From Trichomonas vaginalis G3 (taxonomy: Eukaryota > Parabasalia > Trichomonadida > Trichomonadidae): a DNA stretch of 64,000 bases. This document shows, in pieces, positions 32,173 through 42,539 of this stretch. The position numbers were made by a program, and so were the translations under genes. Location: positions 12,356,522 to 12,420,521 of the forward strand of contig NC_067204.1 in the NCBI RefSeq assembly GCF_026262505.1, in the 5' to 3' direction. The notes beneath the pieces were generated by a model that made no database searches, was not told where the DNA came from, and saw only the letters and a list, made by a program, of their open reading frames with translations. The first letter of the stretch is position 1, and every line of letters begins with the position of its first letter.

Positions 32173-33097
32173 AAACATCGTTGATATTTGCTCCATTAGA
32201 AAGTAGATAAGATGCAATATCAAAATTTCCATAATACATGCTTTCTGCAATTGAGTTTGGAGATTGTCCAAAATTTGATTTAAGGTACTCTGCAATCTCA
32301 AAGTGTCGATAAGCCAATGCTGTATTAATCATGTTATCGAATGATTTACCATCTTCTATCATTTGCATAAAAATGTTTGTATTTCCGCCTTGAACAGCAT
32401 ATTTTTCGGAGTTATCGGTGTACTTAGCTCCTAAATTTTTCAAGTAATTGAAACACAATTCTGATCCATAAAAAATAGCGCAATCAAGTGGAGTGAATTC
32501 GCCATCAATTTCCTTATCAAAATTAAGATTTGGGAATTTGCATTTAAGATCATCAACTTTATCCCATGCAATATAGTATAATGGAGATTCTGTAGAATAT
32601 AAATTGAGAATTTTTTCTTCTTTCAGAATAAAATCAAGATTTAGGGATTTACATTTATGATCATCAATTTCATCCCATTCAGAATTGTAGAATGGAAATT
32701 CTGTTGAAATTAAATTGAGAATGTCTTCTTCTTCCATTTTAGGTTCGAAGTTTTCAAATTCGAAACCATTATAATATAATAGCGTTGCTAATTTCTCATT
32801 TTTCGGTTTGGTTATGTATGAGAATTCGTTAGATATCATTTGATAAAATTCTGTAAATAATTTAATATCTTTAACTCGAATTTGTGAAAAAATATCAATC
32901 AAGTAAATTGCCATTTGGACGGATATTTTGTTTTCATTAATAAAATCTACAATTTTGGTTGATTCTTGTAAAATATAATTGGAGTCGAGGTACCAAATAA
33001 TGTGTGAAGCTTGGCTAGGGTATTTTAATACTTCAATTGGCTTAAGATCCATAAAATTGCATTCAATTTCATTTGTTTGTTTCTCTGAGCCTGACAT
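32081..33097 (-). CDS. DUF3447/ankyrin protein, main coding block
   Basis: The first about 310 residues (MSGSEKQTNEIECNFMDLKP) are the N-terminal half of a trichomonad DUF3447/ankyrin protein, with FTPLDCAIFYGSELCFNYLK, GGNTNIFMQMIEDG, ALAYRHFEIAEYLKSNFG and MYYGNFDIASYLLSNGANIND. An internal tandem pair (ILNLISTEFPFYNSEWDEID / ILNLYSTESPLYYIAWDKVD) is visible. Ankyrin coding stops making sense after NGANIND at about 32,172, where minisatellite DNA begins; the frame runs on to 32,081 through it. More ankyrin modules follow downstream. Either the gene is decaying or the spacers are removed from the RNA. Such proteins bind other proteins; hundreds exist in T. vaginalis. Confidence 0.75.
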   Translation of the reverse strand: MSGSEKQTNEIECNFMDLKPIEVLKYPSQASHIIWYLDSNYILQESTKIVDFINENKISVQMAIYLIDIFSQIRVKDIKLFTEFYQMISNEFSYITKPKNEKLATLLYYNGFEFENFEPKMEEEDILNLISTEFPFYNSEWDEIDDHKCKSLNLDFILKEEKILNLYSTESPLYYIAWDKVDDLKCKFPNLNFDKEIDGEFTPLDCAIFYGSELCFNYLKNLGAKYTDNSEKYAVQGGNTNIFMQMIEDGKSFDNMINTALAYRHFEIAEYLKSNFGQSPNSIAESMYYGNFDIASYLLSNGANINDVYILFLFIFVIVLWNFISFQIYRCLIIFSLY

Positions 33098-34503
33098 TTT
33101 TGTATAAAAAAAAAACTTTGGTGTTAGTAAAGGAAATTAATTTATTAGCCAACCTGCTTAATTAACATGCCCATTGAGATTTTGGTAATATACTTGTGAC
33201 CTCATGTGTAATGCCATAAGGTTCAAACCCCTTAAGAAATCCATCATTCGAGAAGAGAATAGTTATTTTGATATAAAGCACCATTACTATTCTTCATATT
33301 AATTTATAGTAAAAGTAAAAGAATAACAATACAATTTTATCAGCTCATATGCCAAACTTAAGATTTTTCAATGGAAAGTATCAAAAGTTATATAAATTTA
33401 CAAATTTAACTGAATCATGGTCACATGAAGAGCCGTTCTTAAAAATAACTTAACAATGAAATCACTTCGAAGCTTATGAAGCCATAAATAGAATGCTTGT
33501 CGCATTTATTTGATGAAAAATATATAGTGCTCCCAAAATCTTAGTAGTGAGGGCCCCTCAATATAAAATGTAAACCTCTGTGTATTGAATTGGGATTTGT
33601 AAACCTCACTACTCTAATTTTGATTGAGAGGACAAGGCTCTGGACGCTTAATTTGAGGGCTTTTTTTCTATGAGATTAAGAAAAGTTTTAAGACGAAGAT
33701 TTTTACTATCTATATACAAGACAAAGAATAATAATAAAATGTTTTTTGGAAAAAAAGACGATAGGAATAATCAATTAAATCCAATTGATTTTGGGTCGAA
33801 ATTAAGGAATACATACTAACTTCCATGTAGTATCCTCTTTTCGAAATGAAATTTTGTAATTTGGAAAAAAATCCAAAATAAAATTTTGATTTGGAAGAGT
33901 TTTGAGCTTTGTTACTAGAAATTCAGATTTGTAGTTCCAAAACAATGTGACTATACAAATAATGGAAACATCCAGCAGGAAATGATTTGAATTTGATGGC
34001 GAATTAAGAAATTCTACTTGACCTTTTAACGCAAATGGAAAAGTATCCATTTTCTGCTAGTTTGGGATTGCTTTTCGGCTTGTTAATTCATTTATCCATC
34101 ATACAACGAAAATAATAAACGAGCATTTTTTGTTCAGAAAATTGAAATTGCATTGTTTCATCAGAATTGATGCAGAAACTAACTGTAATATATCAAAATT
34201 CATTAAAATGTCTTGATTTTGAGTTTCAAAATATTCATGATTAAAAATGTGAACCAAATTGCAAATTTTTAATAAAACCAAACAATCCATGATGCATACT
34301 GTTATAAATTTATGATAAAGACAGGACTAACAAAATTAGATATTTACATTTATTCAATATTCAAAATGTTTATTTTGAATTATCAATATAATTAAATCAT
34401 ATTGCATTTCATGCACGTTTTTTCTCTCAAAAAATTGAATTGCTATTCAACTGCGATTTTGAGATGACTATAGTTTGAAACATTTGTGCGCAAAAAGTGA
34501 CAA
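33098..34503. other. intergenic region
   Basis: 1.4 kb, AT-rich, no convincing gene. Short minus-strand frames at 33,802-34,050 and 34,099-34,290 have no recognisable content. At 33,540-33,620 TAGTAGTGAGGG and CCTCACTACTC form an imperfect inverted pair. AAAAAGTGACAA precedes the importin start. Confidence 0.5.
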
Positions 34504-37152
34504 ATGGAAGAATGGATTGATTTATTTTCAAGTATTATCAGCGAGAACCCAGAAGTATCAGCGCAAGCATGCAATTCAATTGACCAGATGATTTCAGAAT
34601 TTGATTTAAATCTCTTTAATGCGGCGACTATTGTATTAATGAATGAACCAATCCAATATAATACGAGACACGCAGCAGGAATTATCTTAGGTCGCGCTTT
34701 AAATAAGAAAAATGGTCAAGTTATCAATAAAGACATCGAAAAATTTTGGATAAAAGAGGAAAATTCTCAAATGATATCAACATTAAAAGATGCTGTACTT
34801 AAAATCATCAATGAAGACACAGATTTACTTCAAAATGACTGTTCTTGGATCATTGCTTTGATTTTTCAGATTGAAAAATCAAATTTTCTTCCATTTATTT
34901 CAGAAATTTTATTAAAATTCGATTCACTCAAGAGTTTATTGATATCTTCTACATTATTAAACAATATTTTCAATCTTCCATTTTATAAATCTCGAATTAA
35001 ATCAGCAGGCTTTACAGAATTACTTGGCAAAGTATACCCAACATATGTTGATCTTCTTGGTAAGCCAGTTACAGAGTTAGACAGCGACGAACTTCGAATT
35101 TTAATTTCAGAAACAATTTTGAAAGGTCTTTCACTAGAAACAGATGTATTCAATTCAGAAGAATCAATAACAAGTATTCTGAATGCATTACCACAGTCTT
35201 TTCCCATTCCAAATCTAAAATTATATCAAAATCTGAATTCCATACTTTCAAGCCTTGTTATACACTTCTACGACTTATCACACAACTTTGTAGATGCCGT
35301 GTTTGAGTATACATCGAAAGGATTGAGCTGTGAAGATGAAGATTTTATTATCAGCAGTTTACAAGTCTGGAATGAGATTCTGAATTACGAGATCACTCTT
35401 TATGAGAGGCATAAGAAAGTATTAGGAGTTGCCAACAAATTCTTCCTAGAATTTTTAAATATTTTTATGAATTTCGGAGAAAGAGGTGCAGCGTCAATTT
35501 CGGATGCGATATTCCAAGAATCATATAATTTACTGTATAACGCCTTCTTAATTGTTAAAATATCCAATAATTTTTTCCAAAATTATTTTCAAATAATTTC
35601 AAGTGTAATTCAAGATTGTTTCAATGACCAAAGTAATCTTCTTGCACTATTCCTTGGCATGTACCTTGTAACAGTCATTACTTCTGATTCTGTTTCCAAA
35701 ATTCACGCAATTTCTGATTTTGTTTATTCTGAAGTCACCAACATAGTTTTTGACCTTTTCTTTAATAGCACAGACCAGCAAATTGTAGCCGTAGCAGCCT
35801 GGACCATGGGAAAGATCTTTGAAGGCACAGTAATCCCGAATCACAACCGACATGAAGATTTCGGGAATATAACAGACATAACGAACCTGGTATTGAATAG
35901 GATTGAAGACCAATTTAAACCTGATCGATCAAAATACTTTTTGATGCATCTTTCAAATTTATTTCTAAAATTAGTTAATAATTTCAAACTTAAAAGCGTA
36001 ATATTCTCAGATCTAGGGTGGGAGCACTTTTTCACCGTATATTTCTCTATTTTGCAGCTTTGGCCCGAAATTGAAGTCGAATCTTCTTTTGCTTTTATGA
36101 ACTTTTCAAGGGGAATCAACAATCTTTTGGGTCTAACAAAAGATATCAGGGACATTTGGCCCAAAGTTTTGAATTCTTTAATTGAAATGTTGGTATCTAC
36201 CTTTAATTCAATAGATGAGAAGATTACAACGGTACAAGGATGCTATTTAGAGAACATATCTTACATTCTGGAGCATGGAATTCGATTAGTACCAGAAACT
36301 TCAACAATTTTAATTAATATTCTGAAATACTTGTTTACAATGAGGATTTCCACTACATATGAGATATCACTTGACATTTTGACCTCATTAGTCATCATAA
36401 ATAACTACAATGAAGAACTTGCAAAATTATATTTAGAATACATGACAGATGGCATGGAAAGCAACGATCCAAATGTAATAATGCAATGCGCCTCAACAGC
36501 TACTCGCTTCTTCACTAAAATGGGGCCATTCAGAATAAATTATATCGAAGATTTCAAACAATGCCTTGATTGTTTCCTTAAATCCCTATCCCTTGTTGAT
36601 CCAAGTTTCACGAATGTTGCAGTTGCATACGTAATTCGTGCTGTTGCTGACATAATTGCAGCTGCATACGAAGAAAACAAGATAAACATTGAATCATTCA
36701 TTGAATACGCTTATGAACCATTCAACAACATAATTACGGATTATGTTTGCGTTGATATTGATCCAGAATCAATGGAAGACTTGAATCAGTTTTATCAAGA
36801 GATTTCACAGGCCATTTTCCATGCAATGGCTGTTTTTACGAGAATATACCTATCGAAGATGACTGTTCCTCTGCAAAAGAGCTTTCTCCAGAAAGTTTTC
36901 AAAGTTTTTATCAAAAAAGTTGGATTAATTGAACCTCTCTCGATGGAATCAATCAGAAACATACTTGGATCAATACACGAAATGCACAAGTACTTGAGTA
37001 AGAAAATTAACGGGTATTGTGGCCATATTTACGTTCAAAATATTATTGTCAAGTACAAAAACTACCCAGACCACATTTATAGGGAACAAATTGAACTAAT
37101 GTGGATGGATATATACGGAAGTTTGGATTGTTTTAATCATAATAATAATTAA
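34504..37152 (+). CDS. importin-beta-like karyopherin
   Basis: 882 aa, close to the usual length of importin beta-1 (about 870). It is helical HEAT-repeat protein throughout. The N-terminus (SAQACNSIDQMISEF, NTRHAAGIILGRALNKK) matches the importin-beta N-terminal region that binds Ran-GTP, and WTMGKIFEG and AVAYVIRAVADII are typical HEAT helices. It would carry cargo, usually with importin alpha, through nuclear pores. The frame is unbroken. It is the last host gene before element B, whose left end begins 185 bases past the stop. Confidence 0.85.
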   Translation: MEEWIDLFSSIISENPEVSAQACNSIDQMISEFDLNLFNAATIVLMNEPIQYNTRHAAGIILGRALNKKNGQVINKDIEKFWIKEENSQMISTLKDAVLKIINEDTDLLQNDCSWIIALIFQIEKSNFLPFISEILLKFDSLKSLLISSTLLNNIFNLPFYKSRIKSAGFTELLGKVYPTYVDLLGKPVTELDSDELRILISETILKGLSLETDVFNSEESITSILNALPQSFPIPNLKLYQNLNSILSSLVIHFYDLSHNFVDAVFEYTSKGLSCEDEDFIISSLQVWNEILNYEITLYERHKKVLGVANKFFLEFLNIFMNFGERGAASISDAIFQESYNLLYNAFLIVKISNNFFQNYFQIISSVIQDCFNDQSNLLALFLGMYLVTVITSDSVSKIHAISDFVYSEVTNIVFDLFFNSTDQQIVAVAAWTMGKIFEGTVIPNHNRHEDFGNITDITNLVLNRIEDQFKPDRSKYFLMHLSNLFLKLVNNFKLKSVIFSDLGWEHFFTVYFSILQLWPEIEVESSFAFMNFSRGINNLLGLTKDIRDIWPKVLNSLIEMLVSTFNSIDEKITTVQGCYLENISYILEHGIRLVPETSTILINILKYLFTMRISTTYEISLDILTSLVIINNYNEELAKLYLEYMTDGMESNDPNVIMQCASTATRFFTKMGPFRINYIEDFKQCLDCFLKSLSLVDPSFTNVAVAYVIRAVADIIAAAYEENKINIESFIEYAYEPFNNIITDYVCVDIDPESMEDLNQFYQEISQAIFHAMAVFTRIYLSKMTVPLQKSFLQKVFKVFIKKVGLIEPLSMESIRNILGSIHEMHKYLSKKINGYCGHIYVQNIIVKYKNYPDHIYREQIELMWMDIYGSLDCFNHNNN

Positions 37153-37314
37153 TAGATTAATAAAGTGTTTATTTTAGTATTATTTTTTCTTTGAAACTAA
37201 TTTCAACAGTTTTCGTGATATTGATTAAACTCATTGAGTAATATTCTAGATATTGAGAAATATTAAAAAAAAAACACTTTAGATTCACGTGAAATTCTAA
37301 GCATAAGCATGTAT

Positions 37315-37337
37315 AAAAAAAAAAAAAAAAAAAAAAG
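37315..37337. repeat. 23-bp poly-A run at the left edge of element B
   Basis: An uninterrupted A-run directly abuts the first base of the element B terminal repeat. Another 23-bp A-run lies 34 bases beyond the right end (61,123-61,145). It may be insertion-site sequence; the target duplication cannot be resolved because of it. Confidence 0.7.
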
Positions 37338-37583
37338 GTAGTGGGGCCTCCAGGCGCGTTGCGCCCTCTAGCCCTGAAGTTTTTTTTTTCTTGGGATGGG
37401 CCTCCAGGCACTTCGTGCCCTCTAGCCCATAAGAAATTTTTCCCAAGACCCAAGAGGAGGACCGAACCCCAGCCGACCAGCCGTTGACTTTTTTGTTTCG
37501 CTTTTCACAAATTATATATGTTTTCATGTTTTGTCACTTTTCTGTCACTTTTCAGGAAAAAACATTTTTATTATTATATATAA
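37338..37583 (+). repeat. left terminal inverted repeat of element B
   Basis: Two parts match the right end: the outer GGGGCCTCCAGGC... GCCCTCTAGCCC motif, present twice here (37,343-37,376 and 37,398-37,428), and the inner stretch from GTTTCGCTTTTCACAAATT to the methyltransferase ATG. The section between them differs from the right end. Each outer motif holds a tight hairpin: GGCGC-GTT-GCGCC (37,354-37,366) and GGCAC-TTC-GTGCC (37,407-37,419). Confidence 0.85.
37534..37552 (+). promoter_or_regulatory. tandem TCACTTTT initiator-like motifs
   Basis: TCACTTTT occurs at 37,534-37,541 and 37,545-37,552, 32-50 bases before the methyltransferase ATG. It fits the trichomonad initiator (TCA, then pyrimidine, then T/A). 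Being inside the terminal repeat, the same pair is found at the right end facing inwards. Confidence 0.5.
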
Positions 37584-38402
37584 ATGAATTTTACAAAACC
37601 ACCGTTACCGTTCTTTGGAAATAAGAGTAGATGTAAAGATATTCTATTGAGAGAACTTAAGAAACTACCGAATGGTCTAACATTTGTAGATTTGTTCGGT
37701 GGAAGTTTCTATATATCCCATTTGTGCCATACAATATTCCCAGACTCAAAGATTATATGCAATGACTTCGACAACTATATGGACCGTCTCAAACATATAC
37801 CAGACACAAACAATATATTGAAAGAGTTAAAAGAAAAGATACCTATAGGTAAGATGGAACGTATACCATTAGATAACAAAAATATTGTGAGAGAGGTTTT
37901 GAAAAAAGCAGAATATATAGACTGGGATAGTATATCTGCTAGACTATTATATAGTGGTGCTATAAGAGTTCATGACATTGAAACACTTATGTCAAACGTT
38001 TTATATCTTAACTATACAAATGTTTTCAAAGAGGACATAGAAAAATATATTGAGGGTATAGAGTTTGTGAGATGTCATTGGACAGAGTTGTATGAAAAAT
38101 ATAAAGACAAGGAAAATGTTTTCTTTATAGTGGACCCGCCGTTCTATAACACATGGGATTTTCAATACCAAGTAGACTGGACTTTGAGAGACTCTTTAGA
38201 AACTTTAGACGTTTTACATAACCATCCATGCTTTTACTTTACATCCGATAAAAGTGGTTTGGAAACCGTTATGAAATGGTTAGAGGACATACATGACTAT
38301 GAGTTTAGATATGACAAGATAGAATATGAGAGAGGTCCTATAAACTGGAGAAAGTGTCATAACAAAGAAATTTTACTAGTAAGTAAATGTGGTTTGAAAT
38401 AG
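37584..38402 (+). CDS. D12-class DNA adenine N6-methyltransferase
   Basis: A 272-aa open frame. PFFGNKSR near the N-terminus and FVDLFGGSFY are the AdoMet-binding blocks of the Dam/D12 class, and IVDPPFYNTWDF is the DPPY-type catalytic motif. TSDKSGLETVMKWLEDI lies in the C-terminal part. It would methylate adenines in element or virion DNA. It begins directly inside the terminal repeat; pieces of a second copy in opposite orientation lie at the right end (60,104-60,440 and in the fold-back), so the repeat once reached into this gene. Confidence 0.92.
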   Translation: MNFTKPPLPFFGNKSRCKDILLRELKKLPNGLTFVDLFGGSFYISHLCHTIFPDSKIICNDFDNYMDRLKHIPDTNNILKELKEKIPIGKMERIPLDNKNIVREVLKKAEYIDWDSISARLLYSGAIRVHDIETLMSNVLYLNYTNVFKEDIEKYIEGIEFVRCHWTELYEKYKDKENVFFIVDPPFYNTWDFQYQVDWTLRDSLETLDVLHNHPCFYFTSDKSGLETVMKWLEDIHDYEFRYDKIEYERGPINWRKCHNKEILLVSKCGLK

Positions 38403-38541
38403 GACTACTTGTTTTAGGTTTTTTCCATTGTGTCATTTATTTATTTGACGTGGCAGAAAAGTACAGAGAATATGAAGATGAACCAATGCCTGCAAATGTC
38501 CAGTATATGTACTCGTAAGAGATATTTTTATCTAATATTAA

Positions 38542-38904
38542 ATGGACGCACAGAACTTAGCGAATGCACAGCAACCTGGACAACCAAACCCAGAGAATAT
38601 TCCAAATGAAGTTAGAATACAAACTGCAATGGCAAACTATGGTCAAGTGCCAACAGATGTACAAATGCAAACTGCCATGTCAAATGACGCTGCGTTAGGT
38701 TTGCCACCATGGTATGCAAATATGAGATGGAAAGAGTTTTATACAAACCCCGAAGTGGGATATAAACAACTTTATGCAGATGACGCGAACACAGGAGTTG
38801 ACCCAGAATATGTTTTCTACCAGAGGAGAAACAGAATGTATGAGCTCCAGTTAAAGAATGCTATGGAACTCAACAGGAAACGTAAGAGACTAGGTGGACA
38901 TTAG
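38542..38904 (+). CDS. hypothetical Gln/Asn-rich element protein
   Basis: A 120-aa open frame preceded by ATTTTTATCTAATATTAA. The N-terminus repeats QTAMANYGQVPTDVQ / QTAMSNDAALGLPP. The middle holds WYANMRWKEFYTNPEVGYKQ and the end is basic (NRKRKRLGG). No family recognised. It lies directly upstream of a small amphipathic protein, so a virion role is plausible. Confidence 0.6.
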   Translation: MDAQNLANAQQPGQPNPENIPNEVRIQTAMANYGQVPTDVQMQTAMSNDAALGLPPWYANMRWKEFYTNPEVGYKQLYADDANTGVDPEYVFYQRRNRMYELQLKNAMELNRKRKRLGGH

Positions 38905-38922
38905 ATTTTTACATATAGTAAA

Positions 38923-39165
38923 ATGGGTTTCTTCAGTAGTATTGGAAACTTCTTTCGAAATGTTGGAAGAGGTATATGGAATGGAATAAAATCTGTCGGA
39001 AGAGGAATTTGGAACGGAGTCAAAAATATTGGTAAAAGAGTAGGTCAGTTCGTTGGTATTATACCTAAAGACCCTGAACCAGAAGAACAAGCTCCTGTTA
39101 TACAACAGCCTGAACCTGCACCACAGTCTAGTTGGCAACCAAATCCAACACCTCAACCGTATTAA
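38923..39165 (+). CDS. small amphipathic-helix protein with PQP tail
   Basis: 80 aa. Residues 1-45 are an 11-residue repeat (GRGIWNGIKSV / GRGIWNGVKNI) after MGFFSSIGNFFRNV, giving a strongly amphipathic basic helix. The rest is P/Q/E-rich (PEPAPQSSWQPNPTPQPY). The layout recalls membrane-active minor capsid proteins such as adenovirus pVI; this is analogy only. A similar glycine-rich start is seen at 42,540. Confidence 0.55.
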   Translation: MGFFSSIGNFFRNVGRGIWNGIKSVGRGIWNGVKNIGKRVGQFVGIIPKDPEPEEQAPVIQQPEPAPQSSWQPNPTPQPY

Positions 39166-39169
39166 AAAA

Positions 39170-40015
39170 TTATATTTTTACCGTTCGATAGTAGTTGTAT
39201 ATGAAACTAAGTTCTAAGTAAAACGCATGGTATAATGGAATTATTCTCTTTCTTCCATCTGTTGTAAACCATACTTGAAAGTCTGAAATACTTCCACTTG
39301 GTGGTTCATATAGCTTTGTAGGTTTTTCGTAAAAGTCATTTGCCAAGCATAAAAAAGAGTTTTGTGCACCAGAAAATGAAGCATGAACTATAATAGCATC
39401 TGAGTCGAAAACATTTTCATATGTTCCATTAGGGTTTTCGACTTCATAAAAGTCCGGGTGTACTGGATATTCTGCAGGCTGATTTAACATCCTCAGAAAT
39501 CTATACCATGCCAAGTTGTTATATTTTGTAGAAATATAAACGTTTTCTCCAAGGTCTTCTATTCTATTGATTTTAACAGTTGCATTTTTCCTGTCATATA
39601 TAATATCGAGATGGTACTCTCCCTCGTCAATGTTATACTGGTTTGCATATTCGATATAGATGTCGTTTATTTTTTCTTGAAAAGCTTGAAGAGTTGTTTC
39701 TAAGTTTACAAGCAAATTCACTTGTAAAAGTTTTCCTGTTCAAATTTCTCATACGTATGTTTTTCTTTGTTATAGTATCGAACTTCAAAACCGACTGTAA
39801 ATGGGAAACCATGTATGGCTTCTGAAATGAACTTCATTCTACGAAAGCCAATAGCTTTTGTGACAGATGGGTCTCTTAACCATCTTAACGGGTAGTCAAA
39901 ACGATGTTCATGCTTTACGTCTCTGTCTCAAACTTTTGACCGACATTCGTAAAAAGTTCATCTAATGGTTTAGTTGTAGCAACTCTTGAATTTCTTTTTC
40001 TATTGAAAGCAATAT
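39170..40015 (-). pseudogene. structural-gene candidate, family F, copy 1 (element B)
   Basis: The C-terminal part contains EYHLDIIYDRKNATVKI, LAWYRFLRMLNQPAEYPVHP, NVFDSDAIIVHASFSG and FYLELSFIYNYY. An upstream part holds AIGFRR and FPFTVGFEVRYYNKE. Copy 2 at 44,857-45,690 on the other strand has the same blocks (WAQFLRLLNQNEPLPP, AIGFRRVLF), and element A has a relative at 9387-10,227. Beta-rich; possibly a minor capsid protein. The gene is broken. Confidence 0.5.
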
Positions 40016-40031
40016 TTTATCTATAATAAAA

Positions 40032-41565
40032 ATGTCAAATGAAACAGCGTCTATGAGAGAAATACAACACAACCGACAACTCATTATACAAGCTCTAAAT
40101 AAGAACACAACAAACTTTTCAAACTATTCTAAGATATCTGAGTCATTGAAAGAAGGAAATTTAAAACTGACATTAAACCCAATGACAGATGAGTTTCTAT
40201 TTCAAGACAATAAGAACCATACTGTTTGTATAAATCCAACAAAAGGAACTTTAAACGAAAACCTATAAAAGAACTTCTTTTGAAAGCAGATGTTGACAAC
40301 AAAGCAGACAAAACATATGTAGACGATGCAATAGCAAAAGAAGAAGAAAGAGCTGACAAAGCTTATGCAACAAAAGAACATACTCATCCTGAACTAGCAG
40401 ACAAAACATATGTTGACAAAAAATGTCAAGTGAAGTGACAAGAGCTGAAAACGAATATTCTAAAAAGACTCATACACATTCTATATCTGAAATAACAGAC
40501 TTACAAGAAACCTTAAACAGGAAAAGTGACGTTGGACATATACATACCATTGCAAATATTACAAACTTACAAGAAACCTTAAAACAGTAAAAGTGCCGTT
40601 GACATACACATACCATTGCAAATATTACAAACTTACAAGAAACCTTAAACAGGAAAAGGACGTTGGACATACACATACATCTTCTGAAATAACAGACTTA
40701 AACGTTAGCCTTGAAAAGAAAGCAGATAAGAACCATACACATACAAGTTTTACAACTGTTGCTATAGAAAGTATTGAAGGAACGGTTGAAGAAACTGGTG
40801 GGGATGCATTATATTGTAAACCTCCTAACTTTCCACAAGGTTTAACATCGGATGACGACATAACGACGATGAGAAACATTAGATGTAAAGATGTTTATGT
40901 CATGAAGGATGAACATAACGTTAAATTCACTGCTCAAGATTTATATGACAAGAAAGCAGACAAGAACCATACACATACAAGTTTACAACTTTTACAGCAG
41001 ATGATATTACACTAAACACAACCTTGCCAAGTAAAGCTCCAACAATACCACCGGCAACAAGTCTTGTAGATACTTTGATATCTAATGACAATAGTATTAT
41101 ACATCTAAGACAGGAACTCAATGTGCTTAAACAAATTTTGCCGAATCATTTACCCGGTTGGCTCTATTTATTACGTCAATGAACTCTACCAGACCAGAAG
41201 TAGTACTTGGTTTTGGAACTTGGACTCAAATAGTCGACAGGTTTTGTATTGTGCAAACTCTTCAAAGGAAACAGGTGGAAGTAAAACGATTTCAGGTGAA
41301 AACTTACCTGCACACAGTCACTACATAGATTTAAGTACATCTCAAGCAGGTTGGCATAAGCATAGATTTTGGATTGGTCAGCAATGAAAAAAGGTAAAGG
41401 ATATGATGTTAAAGACGACGTTCAGTTTGCTATAAATTGTTTCTGGGGTAACACTCAGGGAGATGGAAACCATACACATCGCGTTTCAGGTATACGCAAA
41501 CAACGGACAAAGTAAGACTACATGCCACCTTACATGACAGTTTACGCATGGTATAGAAATGCTTA
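40032..41565 (+). pseudogene. phage-type fibre protein with HxH repeats (element B)
   Basis: An N-terminal region (MSNETASMREIQHNRQLIIQ) is followed by repeated modules HTH-S/T-x-E/N-I-T-D/N-L-x-x-x-L-x-x-K-x-D (for example SEITDLNVSLEKKADKNHTH) and KTYVDKK-type stalk pieces. The C-terminal block has YPVGSIYYV, the collar/gp10-type motif, and ends MPPYMTVYAWYRN. HxH modules of this kind bind metal in trimeric phage fibres. By analogy this is the receptor-binding spike. The gene is broken. Confidence 0.7.
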
Positions 41566-42522
41566 GTCGTCATTTTCAACTTCTTTAGCATATTCGTCAG
41601 GAGTTGTCTTATATTTGTAGGAACTGTCTTTGAAAGTATACCACCTTGAACCTTAACAAGTTTGAAACGAGGTCTGGCAATAGTAGTTTTTATCTTCTGC
41701 TTGCAGTGTGTACATTTTGCCATGTTTGCCTAAAACTTCATAATATTCTCTTGTATACTCTTTCTTATTTTTACGAACACGAATGTGAGTACCTGTCGGG
41801 TTCCCATTGTTGTCATAGTCAATAGTATTTTCATATGGGTCGCGTTTAGGTATTTCTATTTTTACTTTGTCACCTTTCTGAAGTTTGAAGCCCGGCATTC
41901 TTGCTTTGTTTGTCTCTTTTGACTAAATTATTAAATATATAGTCTTTCTCTAAGTCAGGGTTGTTTTTCATTTCTTCGGGGAATGGTTTCCCAAACCTTT
42001 TTGTTTACGGCTATTGTAAATATTTAAAACTTGTCTCATCTTTGCCATGGAGAAGTGTCTATATTTGTCGTCATATGACATTTCATTTGCTTCACCACCT
42101 TGTGGTTGGTTTAAGTCTCTTAACATTTTTATACAACCGTCAATGACACCAAGAGCAGAATGGTTTTGGTCGACAATGAAATATTGGTTTACATTTTTTG
42201 AACGCAGATAGTTTTTTACATCGTCTGATTTGAAAGAACTTTCACAGTCAGATGTCAGTTTTGTTGGATGGTATTTGTCAACGAATATTGTCAAAGCAGT
42301 TTTCACATCTAAAATATTTTTGGACTGTAATGGTATGGCTTCACAGTATCTTGTGTTTTGACCGACAAATATTAGCCAGTATGGAGGTCCATCTTCTCTA
42401 TACCTCGGAATGTTTTCCAAGATATCCATAAACCAAGCATTTGGTGTTGAACTAAAGATTTTTACCATGAGTGCTTTCTTTGTCGCTTTAGAAACATAGG
42501 GGTCCTTGTTTGGATTCGTCAT
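41564..42522 (-). pseudogene. Polinton integrase (rve/DDE family, element B)
   Basis: Opens with MTNPNKDPYVSKATKKALMV. The core has RYCEAIPL, LTSDCESSFKSDDVKNYL, HSALGVIDGCIKMLRDLNQP and FSMAKMRQVLNIYNSR. The C-terminal DNA-binding tail has FKLQKGDKVKIEIPKRD and REYYEVLGKHGKMYTLQ. It is convergent with the fibre gene, the two stops overlapping by two bases. The gene is broken in the C-terminal part. Confidence 0.85.
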
Positions 42523-42539
42523 TTTTTAACCCATAAGAA

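Noticed and set aside
33180-33240. tRNA-like B box (GGTTCAAACCC) with TAAGG/CCTTA arm
   Set aside because: No acceptable acceptor, D or anticodon stems could be drawn around it, and the T-loop length is wrong.
37315-37337. Poly-A at the element edge as a sign of retroposition
   Set aside because: The element has Polinton termini and genes; the A-run lies outside the terminal repeat and is more likely insertion-site sequence.
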